Source: Pyrococcus kukulkanii (GTDB lineage Archaea; Methanobacteriota_B; Thermococci; Thermococcales; Thermococcaceae). From it: DNA of 64,000 nt. The stretch's first letter is position 1. The number at the start of each line of letters is the position of its first letter. The notes below the pieces were generated by a model. It worked only from the letters and a program-made list of their open reading frames with translations, was not told where the DNA came from and made no database searches. The position numbers and the translations under genes are program-made. Shown in pieces: positions 30,508-39,097 of the stretch. The stretch is from NCBI RefSeq assembly GCF_001577775.1, contig NZ_CP010835.1, positions 248,001-312,000 of the forward strand. Direction: 5' to 3'.

Positions 30508-30583
30508 TGGTAGCCCCGCCGGGATTCGAACCCGGGTCGCGGGATCCAAAGTCCCGCATGCTTGGCCGCTACACCACGGGGCT
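30508..30583 (-). tRNA. tRNA-Gln (anticodon TTG), CCA encoded
   Basis: Read on the minus strand the sequence folds into a full cloverleaf. The acceptor stem AGCCCCG pairs with CGGGGCT. The anticodon arm is CGGGA-CTTTGGA-TCCCG with TTG at 30549-30547, and the T arm contains GGTTCGAATCC. Discriminator A is followed by an encoded CCA (30510-30508). No intron is present. A TATA-like AATTTAAAAG lies at 30620-30611, about 30 bases upstream of the 5-prime end. It decodes CAA and probably CAG. Confidence 0.95.
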
Positions 30584-30610
30584 ACTCCCAATTTAAACCT
30601 CCCACATTGC

Positions 30611-30620
30611 CTTTTAAATT
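30611..30620 (-). promoter_or_regulatory. TATA-like element of the tRNA-Gln gene
   Basis: The minus-strand sequence AATTTAAAAG lies 28 to 37 bases before the mature tRNA 5-prime end, the spacing expected for an archaeal TATA box. Confidence 0.55.
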
Positions 30621-30730
30621 TAATCTTTTCCATATTGGGATAATTATCGTCAATAAATGATATAATGGTATTTAATTAACCACAATAAATTTAAATTCTC
30701 ATTGAGGATACTTTGATTGGTGAATCCTCT

Positions 30731-31639
30731 ATGATAGGTGCAGGTGGTATTGCCCTCATAATCCTGGGGATTTTCTTGCTGATAATGCTCTTGCTGAGCG
30801 TTAAGGTGATAAGACCTTACCAGAAAGGCCTAGTAGAAAGGCTAGGAAAGTTCAACAGGATCCTTGACCCTGGAATACACTTCATAATTCCCTTCATGGA
30901 GAGGGTAAAGATTGTGGATATGAGGGAGCACGTTATCGATGTTCCTCCCCAAGAAGTCATATGTAAGGACAACGTTGTAGTGACAGTAGATGCCGTTGTT
31001 TACTATCAGATCCTTGACCCCGTTAAGGCAGTTTACAACGTTAGCGACTTCTTAATGGCAATAGTTAAGCTTGCCCAGACAAATCTGAGGGCGATTATAG
31101 GTGAGATGGAGCTCGATGAAACCTTAAGCGGTAGGGATATAATCAACGCTCGTCTTCGCGAGGAGCTTGATAAAATAACGGATCGTTGGGGCGTTAAGAT
31201 CACGAGGGTTGAGATACAGAGGATAGATCCACCAAAGGACATTCAGGAGGCAATGGCAAAACAGATGACTGCCGAGAGAGAAAAGAGGGCAATGATTTTA
31301 CTTGCGGAAGGTAAGAAGGAAGCTGCCATTAGGGAGGCCGAAGGGCAGAAGCAGGCCGCAATATTAAAGGCCGAGGGTGAGAAGCAGAGGCAGATACTCA
31401 TTGCAGAGGGTCAAGCCGAGGCCATAAGGAAAGTCTTAGAGGCCTTGAAGCTTGCCGATGAGAAGTACCTAGCTTTACAATACATAGAAAAGCTTCCAGA
31501 GCTTGCTAAGTATGGAAACTTGATAGTTCCATATGAAACTGAAGCCTTAATAGGCCTTCTAAGGATACTTCAAAAGCTAAAGGAGGAACCTCCGAAATTA
31601 CCTCAAAAAGAGTCTGAAAAAGGGAGACAGAAAGAATGA
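30731..31639 (+). CDS. Stomatin/prohibitin (SPFH) family membrane protein
   Basis: The 302-residue protein has one N-terminal membrane segment (IALIILGIFLLIMLLLSVKV), the SPFH domain beginning IRPYQKGLVERLGKF, with VDMREHVIDVPPQEVI and TRVEIQRIDPP, and an alanine/glutamate-rich coiled coil of AEGKKEAA repeats. Such stomatins form membrane oligomers and are substrates or partners of NfeD proteases. The short NfeD gene follows after 37 bases, giving the standard pair. I take the ATG at 30731 (GGTGA seven bases upstream) over a TTG at 30713. Confidence 0.92.
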   Translation: MIGAGGIALIILGIFLLIMLLLSVKVIRPYQKGLVERLGKFNRILDPGIHFIIPFMERVKIVDMREHVIDVPPQEVICKDNVVVTVDAVVYYQILDPVKAVYNVSDFLMAIVKLAQTNLRAIIGEMELDETLSGRDIINARLREELDKITDRWGVKITRVEIQRIDPPKDIQEAMAKQMTAEREKRAMILLAEGKKEAAIREAEGQKQAAILKAEGEKQRQILIAEGQAEAIRKVLEALKLADEKYLALQYIEKLPELAKYGNLIVPYETEALIGLLRILQKLKEEPPKLPQKESEKGRQKE

Positions 31640-31676
31640 AGGTGTCGAGAACTTAAGAAGCTGATGGGGTGATGCT

Positions 31677-32102
31677 ATGCCGATCTTTCCAATTTTACTT
31701 TTAGTCCTTGGCTTGCTGGTCATAATCCTAGATATGATGGTTGCAGCGTTTATAACTCCCATAGGAATAGCGTTCGCCGTCCTTGGCCTGCTGCTAATGT
31801 TTGGAGTTAACTTTTACGTGTCGTTTATAATATCGCTGATATCGGCAGTAGTCTCTTATATGCTCTTTGCCCGCTTCATTAAAAAGGAAACCAAGGACTT
31901 AGGGAAGGAGAAGTACACTTTTGAGCTTAGGGGCAAGGTGGGTAAGGTCGTTAAGGTGGCAAAGGATCACTACCTTGTCGAGCTTGAGGGTGACACCTGG
32001 ATCGCATATAGCGACGACAATTTGACGGTTGGAGATGAAGTTGAGGTGGTTGAAGTTGACGGCCTAAAGCTTAAGGTCAGAAAGAGAACTCCTCAGCGGT
32101 AA
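31677..32102 (+). CDS. Short NfeD-like membrane protein (no protease domain)
   Basis: The 141-residue protein has three or four N-terminal membrane helices and a C-terminal OB-fold domain ([20 protein letters not shown], then [18 protein letters not shown]). This is the short NfeD form without the ClpP-like serine protease domain. In Pyrococcus the short form is paired with one of the stomatins, as here. It likely binds the stomatin C-terminal region. The 3-prime end overlaps the convergent zinc-ribbon gene by 26 bases. ATG at 31677 follows GGGGTGAT. Confidence 0.88.
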   Translation: MPIFPILLLVLGLLVIILDMMVAAFITPIGIAFAVLGLLLMFGVNFYVSFIISLISAVVSYMLFARFIKKETKDLGKEKYTFELRGKVGKVVKVAKDHYLVELEGDTWIAYSDDNLTVGDEVEVVEVDGLKLKVRKRTPQR

Positions 32103-32754
32103 ACTCTTCCACCACCCTCTCGAACTCATTTACTGGAGCAAACTTAAATCCGCATTTATCGCACACTAAAATGCCTCTCTCTTCTCTCAGGGGAGAGAAG
32201 CAGATAGGACACCTGTATTCTTCCCTATAAAGCTTATCAAAAATTTCATCGACCATTATCAACAATTTTAAGTCTTCCTGCCACTCTTCATAGAGGCTTC
32301 CCCAGTATGGTATCGAGATTGGTACTTTGTCCTCTATTATAAGGGGATTTATGCCTAAGCTCCTTACCCCCTTGGGTAGCCTTTGCGCTGGCTCTATTGA
32401 AACTACCTCTTGGTCATAAACTTCTATTCCCTCAACCCTGATTGTAACTCCCTTACTTATCCTACCTCTCAAGGGAAACACTTGGAGGAAGATCCTATCT
32501 TCCTCTATGTCCCAGCTCGCCGTAATTCCCGTATTGCCTTTAATGTAAAACATTGTGAAGTACCTCTCGTCTTCTTCCTCGGAGGAAAAAGAAAAGCCAA
32601 GCTTGCTAAGGGCTCTTCTTATGAAGTTTGGTTTGGGGAACTTGTCGTAGTGTAAGATATACTCACCAATCCACCCTGCAAGGGCCATGGAGTAACCTAC
32701 ATAAACCTGCCTCTGAACTCTCAAGTATGCTATCCCAGGGATGAGCTTCATCAC
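32077..32754 (-). CDS. Zinc-ribbon protein of unknown function
   Basis: The 225-residue protein ends with a clear zinc ribbon, CPICFSPL then CDKCGFKF (two C-x2-C knuckles 15 residues apart), preceded by a beta-rich region of about 170 residues without a recognised domain. I do not know the family. It is encoded just upstream of nothing else on its strand, and 9 bases separate its start from the end of the exchanger gene, which reads in the same direction, so the two may form an operon. Start GTG at 32754 or ATG at 32751; GGTGAG lies 8 bases before the GTG. Confidence 0.65.
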   Translation of the reverse strand: MMKLIPGIAYLRVQRQVYVGYSMALAGWIGEYILHYDKFPKPNFIRRALSKLGFSFSSEEEDERYFTMFYIKGNTGITASWDIEEDRIFLQVFPLRGRISKGVTIRVEGIEVYDQEVVSIEPAQRLPKGVRSLGINPLIIEDKVPISIPYWGSLYEEWQEDLKLLIMVDEIFDKLYREEYRCPICFSPLREERGILVCDKCGFKFAPVNEFERVVEEFTAEEFSF

Positions 32755-32763
32755 TTGGAGTTC

Positions 32764-33696
32764 TCACCCAGGTATATACACTTTTCCCTGAATCAGTAGG
32801 TAAAGGAAGTAGGTGTATATCCCTAATAGTACTGTAGCGGTTTTCCTTCCGACTTTGTGATTTCTAAATAAGGAAACCGTTAGGACGAGCATTACAATTA
32901 ACGTTATTGGCATTACAACCCTTGTTATTGATTTATCGACAATTATAGGCCTTATAACTGAGGCTATCCCAATAACCATGAGTATATCAAGGATGTTTGC
33001 ACCGATTATGTTGCCGACGCTCACGTTGGGTATCTTTTTAAGGGTCGCCGTAAGTGAGTTCGCCAACTCAGGAAGTGATGTCCCTATGGAAACCAAAGTC
33101 ACACCTATTACGACTTCGGGAATTCCCATAGCCCTTGCAATTTTCACTGCACTATCCACAACTAATTCAGCCCCAGCTATTACCATTCCTCCTGAGAGGA
33201 ATAGGATAAGTATCTCCTTAGCTACACTACCATTATTTCCCTCTATCTCTTCTAAGGTAACATGCTTCTTGTACAGGTATCCCAGGAAGATGAAGTACAG
33301 AATTATTAGGGTCATGCCATCAATCCTAGATATTACCCCATCCGCCATTAGGAGCCAGGCGTAGAGTGAAACGCCTAGCATTATAAGGGAGTTTTCACTG
33401 GCAATTTTATCTACTTTAAGAGGCATTATCATTGCTGAAACTGCAAGGATTAAGGCTATGTTTGCTAGGGCACTTCCTACGGCGTTTCCCAGGGCTATTC
33501 CACTGTTGCCCTTGTATGAAGATATGGCCGAAACAGTGACTTCCGGTAGCGTGGTAGCTATGCTAGCCAAGACTAAAGCTATTAAAAACTCGCTAACTCC
33601 AAATGCTTTAGCTATTCTTGTTGCGGCCTCAACAAATATGTCACTCCCCTTTATGAGAAGGATAAGCCCGGCTACAAATATCACTATCTCGATCAT
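32764..33696 (-). CDS. CaCA-family Na+/Ca2+ (cation) exchanger
   Basis: The 310-residue protein has about ten membrane helices in two inverted halves. The alpha-repeat ion-binding motifs are present in both: LASIATTLPEVTVS with GNAVGSALANIALI in the first half, and VSIGTSLPELANS with GNIIGANILDILMVIG in the second. These identify a YrbG-type exchanger that moves calcium or another cation against sodium or protons in the cytoplasmic membrane. The ATG at 33696 is preceded by GGGAGGT; eight extra codons to 33720 have no such site. Confidence 0.93.
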   Translation of the reverse strand: MIEIVIFVAGLILLIKGSDIFVEAATRIAKAFGVSEFLIALVLASIATTLPEVTVSAISSYKGNSGIALGNAVGSALANIALILAVSAMIMPLKVDKIASENSLIMLGVSLYAWLLMADGVISRIDGMTLIILYFIFLGYLYKKHVTLEEIEGNNGSVAKEILILFLSGGMVIAGAELVVDSAVKIARAMGIPEVVIGVTLVSIGTSLPELANSLTATLKKIPNVSVGNIIGANILDILMVIGIASVIRPIIVDKSITRVVMPITLIVMLVLTVSLFRNHKVGRKTATVLLGIYTYFLYLLIQGKVYIPG

Positions 33697-33781
33697 TTTA
33701 CCTCCCACTTTCGGTTCCATGGTGGAATTTTAAAGATTAATACCTTCCTTGGAAGTTGTAATGAACGAGAAAATGTCTTCT

Positions 33782-34855
33782 CTAGACTCCCAAGTCTTTC
33801 AGTATCTTTTCTATATCTTTTAGTTTATCTTCTTCCTTCTCTTCTTCAACTTCAATGTTTCCAAGGGTGGTTATAAGCTCCTGCACTTGCTTTTCAAGCC
33901 TTTTAAGTTCTTCGAATTGTTGTCTTAATTTCTCATAGAACTCTTTCTCTATTGGCGTAACTGGGATTGGGCTCTCTATTTTCTCTGCTATCTTGTCCAA
34001 TTGACCTGTAAGCTCATATATAGCTCTATGCACCCTTATAAAGCTCTTCTCTGGGCTTAATTCCTTTCCATCTTCGTTCATTGGTAACTTTAACCTCTTT
34101 ATTCCAACTATGACGGATGTTATAGTGGAGTATACTTCATCTTCCGGAACCGAAATTACTGCAAGCTTTCTTAGTTCCTTAAGTAGCTCTATTAGGGTTT
34201 CTTTCAGCTTTTCAAACTCTTCAACACCCTTTCCAGTTAGCACATAGACTTTAGCTAGGTCTCTTAGGGATAAAAGAGCTCTTTTTGCCTGTAATAGACC
34301 TTCTTGGATTCTTTCAGGTGGAAGGTCTATAGTTAGGGTGAGGAGATCAAGGAACTCTTTGAGTTCCTGCTCTTTTCTTTCTTCAAGCGTCTGCTCAAAC
34401 TTCTCGATTTCCTCCTGTAGCTCTTTGAGAACCTCTTCTTTGAGGGAGTCTTTAACTTGTTCTCTCAATATTTCTGGATCTAGCTCCTTCAACTTTTCCA
34501 TGATCTCATCAAACTTAGAAGGGAGGGGCTCTAAGGCAAGGACTTTTGATCTTAATTCCCTATATTCTTTTTCAAGGGAAGAAATTCTTTCTTGCACACT
34601 TTTGAGCTTCCATGATATTAATTCATCGACAGATTTCTCTTCTTTTTTGCTTTCTTCAATTATCTTATCCTTGAACTTTTTTAACTCATCCTGAACCCAG
34701 GATTTTATCTTGCTAATTTCGTTTTCCTGCTCATTTATTAAGTCTTTGAGCTCAAAGTACTTAGAAGTGACCTTATTTGCAATACTGTTAACGTAATAAA
34801 TAAGGAATCCAGAGATGCCAATGAAAAGTATAGCTAAAGCTATGTACCCTAGCAT
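33782..34855 (-). CDS. Membrane-anchored coiled-coil protein flanking the chemotaxis island
   Basis: One N-terminal membrane helix (YIALAILFIGISGFLIYYV) is followed by about 330 residues rich in Glu, Lys and Leu with strong heptad character, much of it probably coiled coil. No known domain. Its C-terminal third resembles that of the gene at 45419: compare LKLPMNEDGKELSPEKSFIR and PVTPIEKEF here with KIKLSPDEALIR and AVTPLEIQL there. It lies 47 bases downstream of cheW on the same strand, so it is probably transcribed with cheW and the soluble MCP gene. A structural or adaptor role at the chemoreceptor array is inference only. Confidence 0.72.
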   Translation of the reverse strand: MLGYIALAILFIGISGFLIYYVNSIANKVTSKYFELKDLINEQENEISKIKSWVQDELKKFKDKIIEESKKEEKSVDELISWKLKSVQERISSLEKEYRELRSKVLALEPLPSKFDEIMEKLKELDPEILREQVKDSLKEEVLKELQEEIEKFEQTLEERKEQELKEFLDLLTLTIDLPPERIQEGLLQAKRALLSLRDLAKVYVLTGKGVEEFEKLKETLIELLKELRKLAVISVPEDEVYSTITSVIVGIKRLKLPMNEDGKELSPEKSFIRVHRAIYELTGQLDKIAEKIESPIPVTPIEKEFYEKLRQQFEELKRLEKQVQELITTLGNIEVEEEKEEDKLKDIEKILKDLGV

Positions 34856-34902
34856 TTTAGTCCTCCAAGCTCTATAGTTGGTGCACTTAAATTAAAATTT
34901 TG

Positions 34903-35340
34903 CTAAATGCTCTCTCCAAGTAACTTGTCTAAGTCAAGCATTATGAGGAGTCTCTCACCGTTGTTTATCTTTGCGATTCCCTTAATGAACCTCATATCAA
35001 CCTTGGATGCTAGCGTTTTTGGTGGTTGTTCTATCTGATCCTCAGTTAGCGTTAGTACATCAGAAACCGCGTCAACAATTATCCCTACAATTTCCCCGTT
35101 AACTTCAGCGATTATTATCTTCTTGTTACTTAGATCCCCTTCGTCGTAGTAGCCTAGGAGCTTCTTGAGATTTATCACAGTTGTTATCTGTCCTCTGAGG
35201 TTAATTACTCCCTCAACGAAGTCTGGAGCGTTTGGAACTCTGGTTATGGGCATCATTTCTTTTATTTCTCTGACTTTGGAAATTTCCAAGCAGAACTCTT
35301 CGTTCCCTAATCTAAATGCAACAACTTGAATTTCGGTCAC
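34903..35340 (-). CDS. cheW: Chemotaxis coupling protein CheW
   Basis: The 145-residue protein is a single CheW domain: [22 protein letters not shown] at the start, [20 protein letters not shown] in the middle, and [20 protein letters not shown] later. It bridges receptors to CheA. Its start overlaps the stop of the MCP gene by four bases (ATGA), so the two proteins are translated together. The three-gene group MCP-cheW-coiled coil reads away from the main che operon. Confidence 0.95.
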   Translation of the reverse strand: MTEIQVVAFRLGNEEFCLEISKVREIKEMMPITRVPNAPDFVEGVINLRGQITTVINLKKLLGYYDEGDLSNKKIIIAEVNGEIVGIIVDAVSDVLTLTEDQIEQPPKTLASKVDMRFIKGIAKINNGERLLIMLDLDKLLGESI

Positions 35341-36488
35341 TTTCCACCACCCCTTAATACTTCTATCTCCTCAATAGCCTTATCAAGCTCTTCCTTTAGC
35401 TTTTCTGCTCTATCTCTTATTGTATCTAAGGATTGTAGGGAGGATTTTATTGTCTCAACAAGCTGAGTTGCAAAGTTCAGGTTATCGGAAACGTCCTTTG
35501 ATATCGAATCTATTTTCTCAACGAGCATCTGGACTGAATTGGCTTGTTCGTCTATTCCCTCAGACAATTCCTTGACCATGTTTGCGGTTTCGTTGGCTCT
35601 TCTAGCTATATCGTCAAAGGCTGCTATTAGCTCTTGAATTGCGTCTTTAACTTCCTGGGTTACCCTTGCGTTTTCTTGGATGGACTCTATGACCCTGTTT
35701 ATGTTTTCTTGCATTTCCCTTATGAGATCTCTAATCTGCTCTGCTGACTTCTTTGATCTATCTGCAAGTTCTCTTATATTTTCAGCAACTACTGCGAATC
35801 CTTTTCCAGCTTCTCCAGCTCTTGCAGCTTCTATTGCTGCGTTCAATGCTAAAAGGTTTGTTTGCCCTGCTATAGACGTTATCACGTAGACTATTTCATC
35901 TATTTTCTTTGAATAATCAGCAAGGATGTTGACTGCCTGTCCCATTTCCTCGCTTACCTCACTTATCCTTGCAACCTTTAAGGCTGCATTATCCGATATT
36001 TCCTTACCTTTTTCGGCCATTGATGCTGATTCTAGTGCGAACTCTGAAAGTTGTTGAGCTTGAACGTTCATCTCCTCTATTCCTGCAGAAAGTGTTTGGA
36101 TGTAATCGTTTACCTCCGCAATCTTCATGCTCTCATTCTCAAGCCTTGAGACTAGCTCGTTGGTGGTCTCGAGATCTCCCACTTGGATTGATTCAAGATC
36201 TTTCTCAAGATCTTCTGCAGTTCTTTTTGCCTCCATTACATGTTTTTCAATTCTTTCTATTGTCTCTGCAGTTTTTCTTGGGACATATACTGGTTTTCTA
36301 ACCTTTCGTTTGATCTCTTCAAGAACTCTTATGTCCTCGTCTAGCAATCCGATGGGAGGTTTTGGATCTTTTCCTTCAAGGACTTGTTTCAGATATTCTA
36401 TAATTTCCCTGGCTAAGTATCCTTCCCTATTCTTTTTCCCCGAGTTGACTAGGAAGATCCCAGTAAGTGGGATAAAAAATAATCTCAA
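35337..36488 (-). CDS. Soluble methyl-accepting chemotaxis protein
   Basis: The 383-residue protein has no membrane segment beyond a short hydrophobic N-terminus and consists mainly of an MA signalling domain. The hairpin tip is [20 protein letters not shown] followed by [20 protein letters not shown], where CheA and CheW bind. Residues 25-90 form a small charged domain of unknown type that could be the sensor. It starts with TTG, supported by AAGGAGG six bases upstream. It would report an intracellular cue, since no outside domain exists. Confidence 0.9.
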   Translation of the reverse strand: MRLFFIPLTGIFLVNSGKKNREGYLAREIIEYLKQVLEGKDPKPPIGLLDEDIRVLEEIKRKVRKPVYVPRKTAETIERIEKHVMEAKRTAEDLEKDLESIQVGDLETTNELVSRLENESMKIAEVNDYIQTLSAGIEEMNVQAQQLSEFALESASMAEKGKEISDNAALKVARISEVSEEMGQAVNILADYSKKIDEIVYVITSIAGQTNLLALNAAIEAARAGEAGKGFAVVAENIRELADRSKKSAEQIRDLIREMQENINRVIESIQENARVTQEVKDAIQELIAAFDDIARRANETANMVKELSEGIDEQANSVQMLVEKIDSISKDVSDNLNFATQLVETIKSSLQSLDTIRDRAEKLKEELDKAIEEIEVLRGGGK

Positions 36489-36782
36489 CTCTCTCGCCTC
36501 CTTGGAAAGTTTTTAATTGAGCATCACTAATATTGGAGCAAGTGTAATTCCAGCAACTACGACTATAATTTGGCCAAAATCTGATAAAAAGTTTTCGTTA
36601 TGCTACATTCCTAAATCTGTGTAGTTTTCTGCCTTCATTTAGCAGTTAGAAAGACCTACAAGGGTACCTACACAACTACGTGCATAAAAATATTTTTATT
36701 AAAGGTCAACGAGTATTGTATAAGGAACGAGAACCTCTTTAAACCCTTGGATATCTCTCAACAACTCGGAGAGGGGCTGGTG
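36489..36782. promoter_or_regulatory. Divergent control region between the two chemotaxis transcripts
   Basis: About 290 bases separate the MCP and cheR starts. A TATA-like run ATAAAAATATTTTTATTAAA (36684-36703) should drive cheR. An inverted repeat TGTGTAG (36618-36624) with CTACACA (36668-36674) could be an operator. On the minus strand 36603-36513 is an open stretch with no start codon encoding a hydrophobic tail, FGQIIVVVAGITLAPILVML, which may be the remnant of a membrane-protein gene. Confidence 0.45.
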
Positions 36783-37622
36783 ATGCAATCTCAGAAAGGA
36801 TATGAGCTGATTAAAGCTGAAATTTTCAAGCGGTTAGGAGTTAGTATGGATGCTTATAAAGATTCCTACCTCCAAAGAAGGATTAGGGCTAGGATGAGGA
36901 AGCTTGGCATTACTGACTATATGGAATACTACCGCTTGCTCAAGACGAATAAAGATGAATTCGAGGAGCTCCTGTTCACTATAGCGATAAACGTCACTGA
37001 ATTTTTCAGAGATCCGATCGTTTGGAAAACCTTCCAAAATAAGATACTTCCAGAGCTAATAGATTTCAAGAAAAAGCGTGGATCAAGATCAATAAAGATA
37101 TGGAGTGCTGCCTGCTCGACTGGTCAAGAGCCCTACTCTATTGCCATGACGTTGTATGAGGTCCTGGGTCAGAACCTTAGCGGGTTCAGAGTTTCAATAC
37201 TTGCAACCGATATAGATAAGGAAGCACTTCAGGCTGCTATGCGGGGGGAGTACCCTGTGGATGCCGTTGAGAAGCAGGTTCCCAAGCACATGATTCCAAA
37301 GTACTTCGATAGAGTAAGTGAGGAGAGGTATAGGATAAAACCATTTGTTAAGAGGCTTGTAACTTTCAGATGGCTCAACTTACTCTCATCTCCATACCCT
37401 AAGGGTTTCGATGTGATATTCATTCGGAATGTGCTAATTTATATGAACAGGGAGGCTCAGGAGGAGATATTTAAAAAGTTATATGACTCTCTTGAGGATC
37501 ACGGTTACCTTATCCTTGGCAAAACCGAAACTATCTTGGGAAATGCTGCAAAGTTGTTTAAGCTTTACGATCTCGTTGCTAGGGTGTATAAGAAGAATTT
37601 GGAGGTGAAAGGACATGGCTAG
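36783..37622 (+). CDS. cheR: Chemotaxis protein methyltransferase CheR
   Basis: The 279-residue enzyme methylates glutamates on receptors using SAM. The N-terminal helical domain ends at NVTEFFRDP, and the SAM-binding domain shows IKIWSAACSTGQEPYSIAM and VIFIRNVLIYMNREAQ, both diagnostic of CheR. An ATG at 36783 is preferred; a TTG at 36747 would add 12 residues. The stop overlaps the start of cheY by eight bases. It is the first gene of the main chemotaxis operon. Confidence 0.95.
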   Translation: MQSQKGYELIKAEIFKRLGVSMDAYKDSYLQRRIRARMRKLGITDYMEYYRLLKTNKDEFEELLFTIAINVTEFFRDPIVWKTFQNKILPELIDFKKKRGSRSIKIWSAACSTGQEPYSIAMTLYEVLGQNLSGFRVSILATDIDKEALQAAMRGEYPVDAVEKQVPKHMIPKYFDRVSEERYRIKPFVKRLVTFRWLNLLSSPYPKGFDVIFIRNVLIYMNREAQEEIFKKLYDSLEDHGYLILGKTETILGNAAKLFKLYDLVARVYKKNLEVKGHG

Positions 37623-37977
37623 GATATTGATAGTTGACGATGCAGCCTTTATGAGAATGCTCCTAAAGAAGATACTGACCCAGGCAGGACATGAAGTTGT
37701 GGGAGAAGCAAGCAATGGAAAGGAAGCTGTAGAGAAATACAAGCAGTTAAAGCCTGATCTAGTGACTATGGACATAGTTATGCCTGAAATGGATGGAATA
37801 ACGGCAGTAAAGGAGATCATGAAGATCGATCCAAACGCGAAGATAATCATGATCACCGCAGTTGGACAGGAAGCTAAGGTCATGGAGGCCCTGAAGAGCG
37901 GGGCTAAGGGATATATCGTCAAGCCCTTCCAGGCTCAGAAGGTTATAGAGGAAGTTAACAGGGTGTTATCATCGTAA
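37615..37977 (+). CDS. cheY: Chemotaxis response regulator CheY
   Basis: A single receiver domain of 120 residues with Asp8, Asp9, the phosphoacceptor Asp53 ([12 protein letters not shown]), Thr81 and Lys103 (YIVKPF) all present. Phosphorylated CheY signals to the archaellum motor; in archaea this needs CheF, which is encoded later in this operon. It lies between cheR and cheB with an overlap on one side and 13 bases on the other. Confidence 0.96.
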   Translation: MARILIVDDAAFMRMLLKKILTQAGHEVVGEASNGKEAVEKYKQLKPDLVTMDIVMPEMDGITAVKEIMKIDPNAKIIMITAVGQEAKVMEALKSGAKGYIVKPFQAQKVIEEVNRVLSS

Positions 37978-37990
37978 TAACGGTGGTAGT

Positions 37991-39097
37991 ATGCCCCTGC
38001 TTAACAAGAAAATCAGGGTGTTAGTCGTAGATGACTCAGCGTTCATGAGAAAGATACTCAAGGACATCATAAACTCCGACCCAGAGCTTGAAGTTTGCTG
38101 TGAAGCAAGGGATGGCGTTGAGGCAATTGAGATGGTTCAGAAGCACAGGCCTGACGTAATAACCTTGGACATCGAAATGCCCAGGATGAACGGTCTCGAT
38201 GCCCTCAGGATAATCATGAAGAAGTACCCCACTCCTGTGATCATGATAAGTGCATTAACCCAGGAAGGTGCTGAGGCAACAATTAAAGCCCTGGAATATG
38301 GGGCGATTGATTTCATCCCCAAGCCTTCCTCCTCAATATCCATAAACATGCGTGAAATGAAAGATGAGATCATAGCAAAGATCAAAGAGGCAGCAAAGGT
38401 TCCAAGGAGGTTCCTTGAGCTTAAGAGGATAAGATTGCTGAGGGCCCAGAAAGCCAAGAAAGTTAGACCTTCAGTTCCGGCAAGAATAGCTGTTGCGATA
38501 GCTGCATCAACAGGGGGTCCTCAGTCCCTCTTAAGGATCTTCCCTAAGTTCCCTGAAGACTTGAAGGCTGGAATACTGGTTGTGCAACACATGCCCCCAG
38601 GGTTCACCAGATCTTTCGCGAAGAGGCTTGATAATGTTTCTAAGATTGACGTCAAGGAGGCTGAGGAGGGAGATGTGGTTGAGGAGGGGAAGGCTTACGT
38701 AGCTCCTGGAGATTACCACATGGAGGTAACTTTGCGAAATGGAAAGCCCGTAATTACCCTGAACAAGAAGCCCAAGATTCATGGTGTCAGGCCGGCAGCG
38801 GATCCGATGATGATTACCGCAGCTCAAGTGTTTGGCAGAAGAACCGTTGGAGTTGTCATGACTGGAATGGGAAGGGATGGGGCTCAAGGAATTGTGGAAA
38901 TAAAGAAGAGGGGTGGAATAACGATAGCTCAAGATGAGGAGACTTCGATAATCTTTGGAATGCCCAAGGCTGCCATCGAAACCGGGATGGTCGATTACGT
39001 GGTTCCCCTAGATAAAATCCCTGAAACAGTGGTTATGGCTGTGAACAAGATACGAGGGGGTGGTGTCATTGGAAGACCTTTCACAGTATCTAGATGA
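37991..39097 (+). CDS. cheB: Chemotaxis methylesterase CheB
   Basis: The 368-residue protein has a receiver domain (phosphoacceptor Asp60 in [13 protein letters not shown]) and a C-terminal methylesterase domain with the catalytic Ser-His-Asp triad in [22 protein letters not shown] and [11 protein letters not shown]. It removes methyl groups added by CheR to the receptors. The 3-prime end overlaps the start of cheA by about 30 bases, and GGTGGT before its ATG gives a strong site. Confidence 0.97.
   Translation: MPLLNKKIRVLVVDDSAFMRKILKDIINSDPELEVCCEARDGVEAIEMVQKHRPDVITLDIEMPRMNGLDALRIIMKKYPTPVIMISALTQEGAEATIKALEYGAIDFIPKPSSSISINMREMKDEIIAKIKEAAKVPRRFLELKRIRLLRAQKAKKVRPSVPARIAVAIAASTGGPQSLLRIFPKFPEDLKAGILVVQHMPPGFTRSFAKRLDNVSKIDVKEAEEGDVVEEGKAYVAPGDYHMEVTLRNGKPVITLNKKPKIHGVRPAADPMMITAAQVFGRRTVGVVMTGMGRDGAQGIVEIKKRGGITIAQDEETSIIFGMPKAAIETGMVDYVVPLDKIPETVVMAVNKIRGGGVIGRPFTVSR

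Noticed and set aside
30410-30610. tRNA-Gln as attachment site of an integrated element carrying cmr
   Set aside because: No direct repeat of the tRNA 3-prime end and no integrase gene seen in the window.
30169-30633. 154-codon open frame on the minus strand across the end of cmr6 and the tRNA
   Set aside because: It runs straight through the tRNA-Gln gene and antisense to cmr6; a shadow of both.
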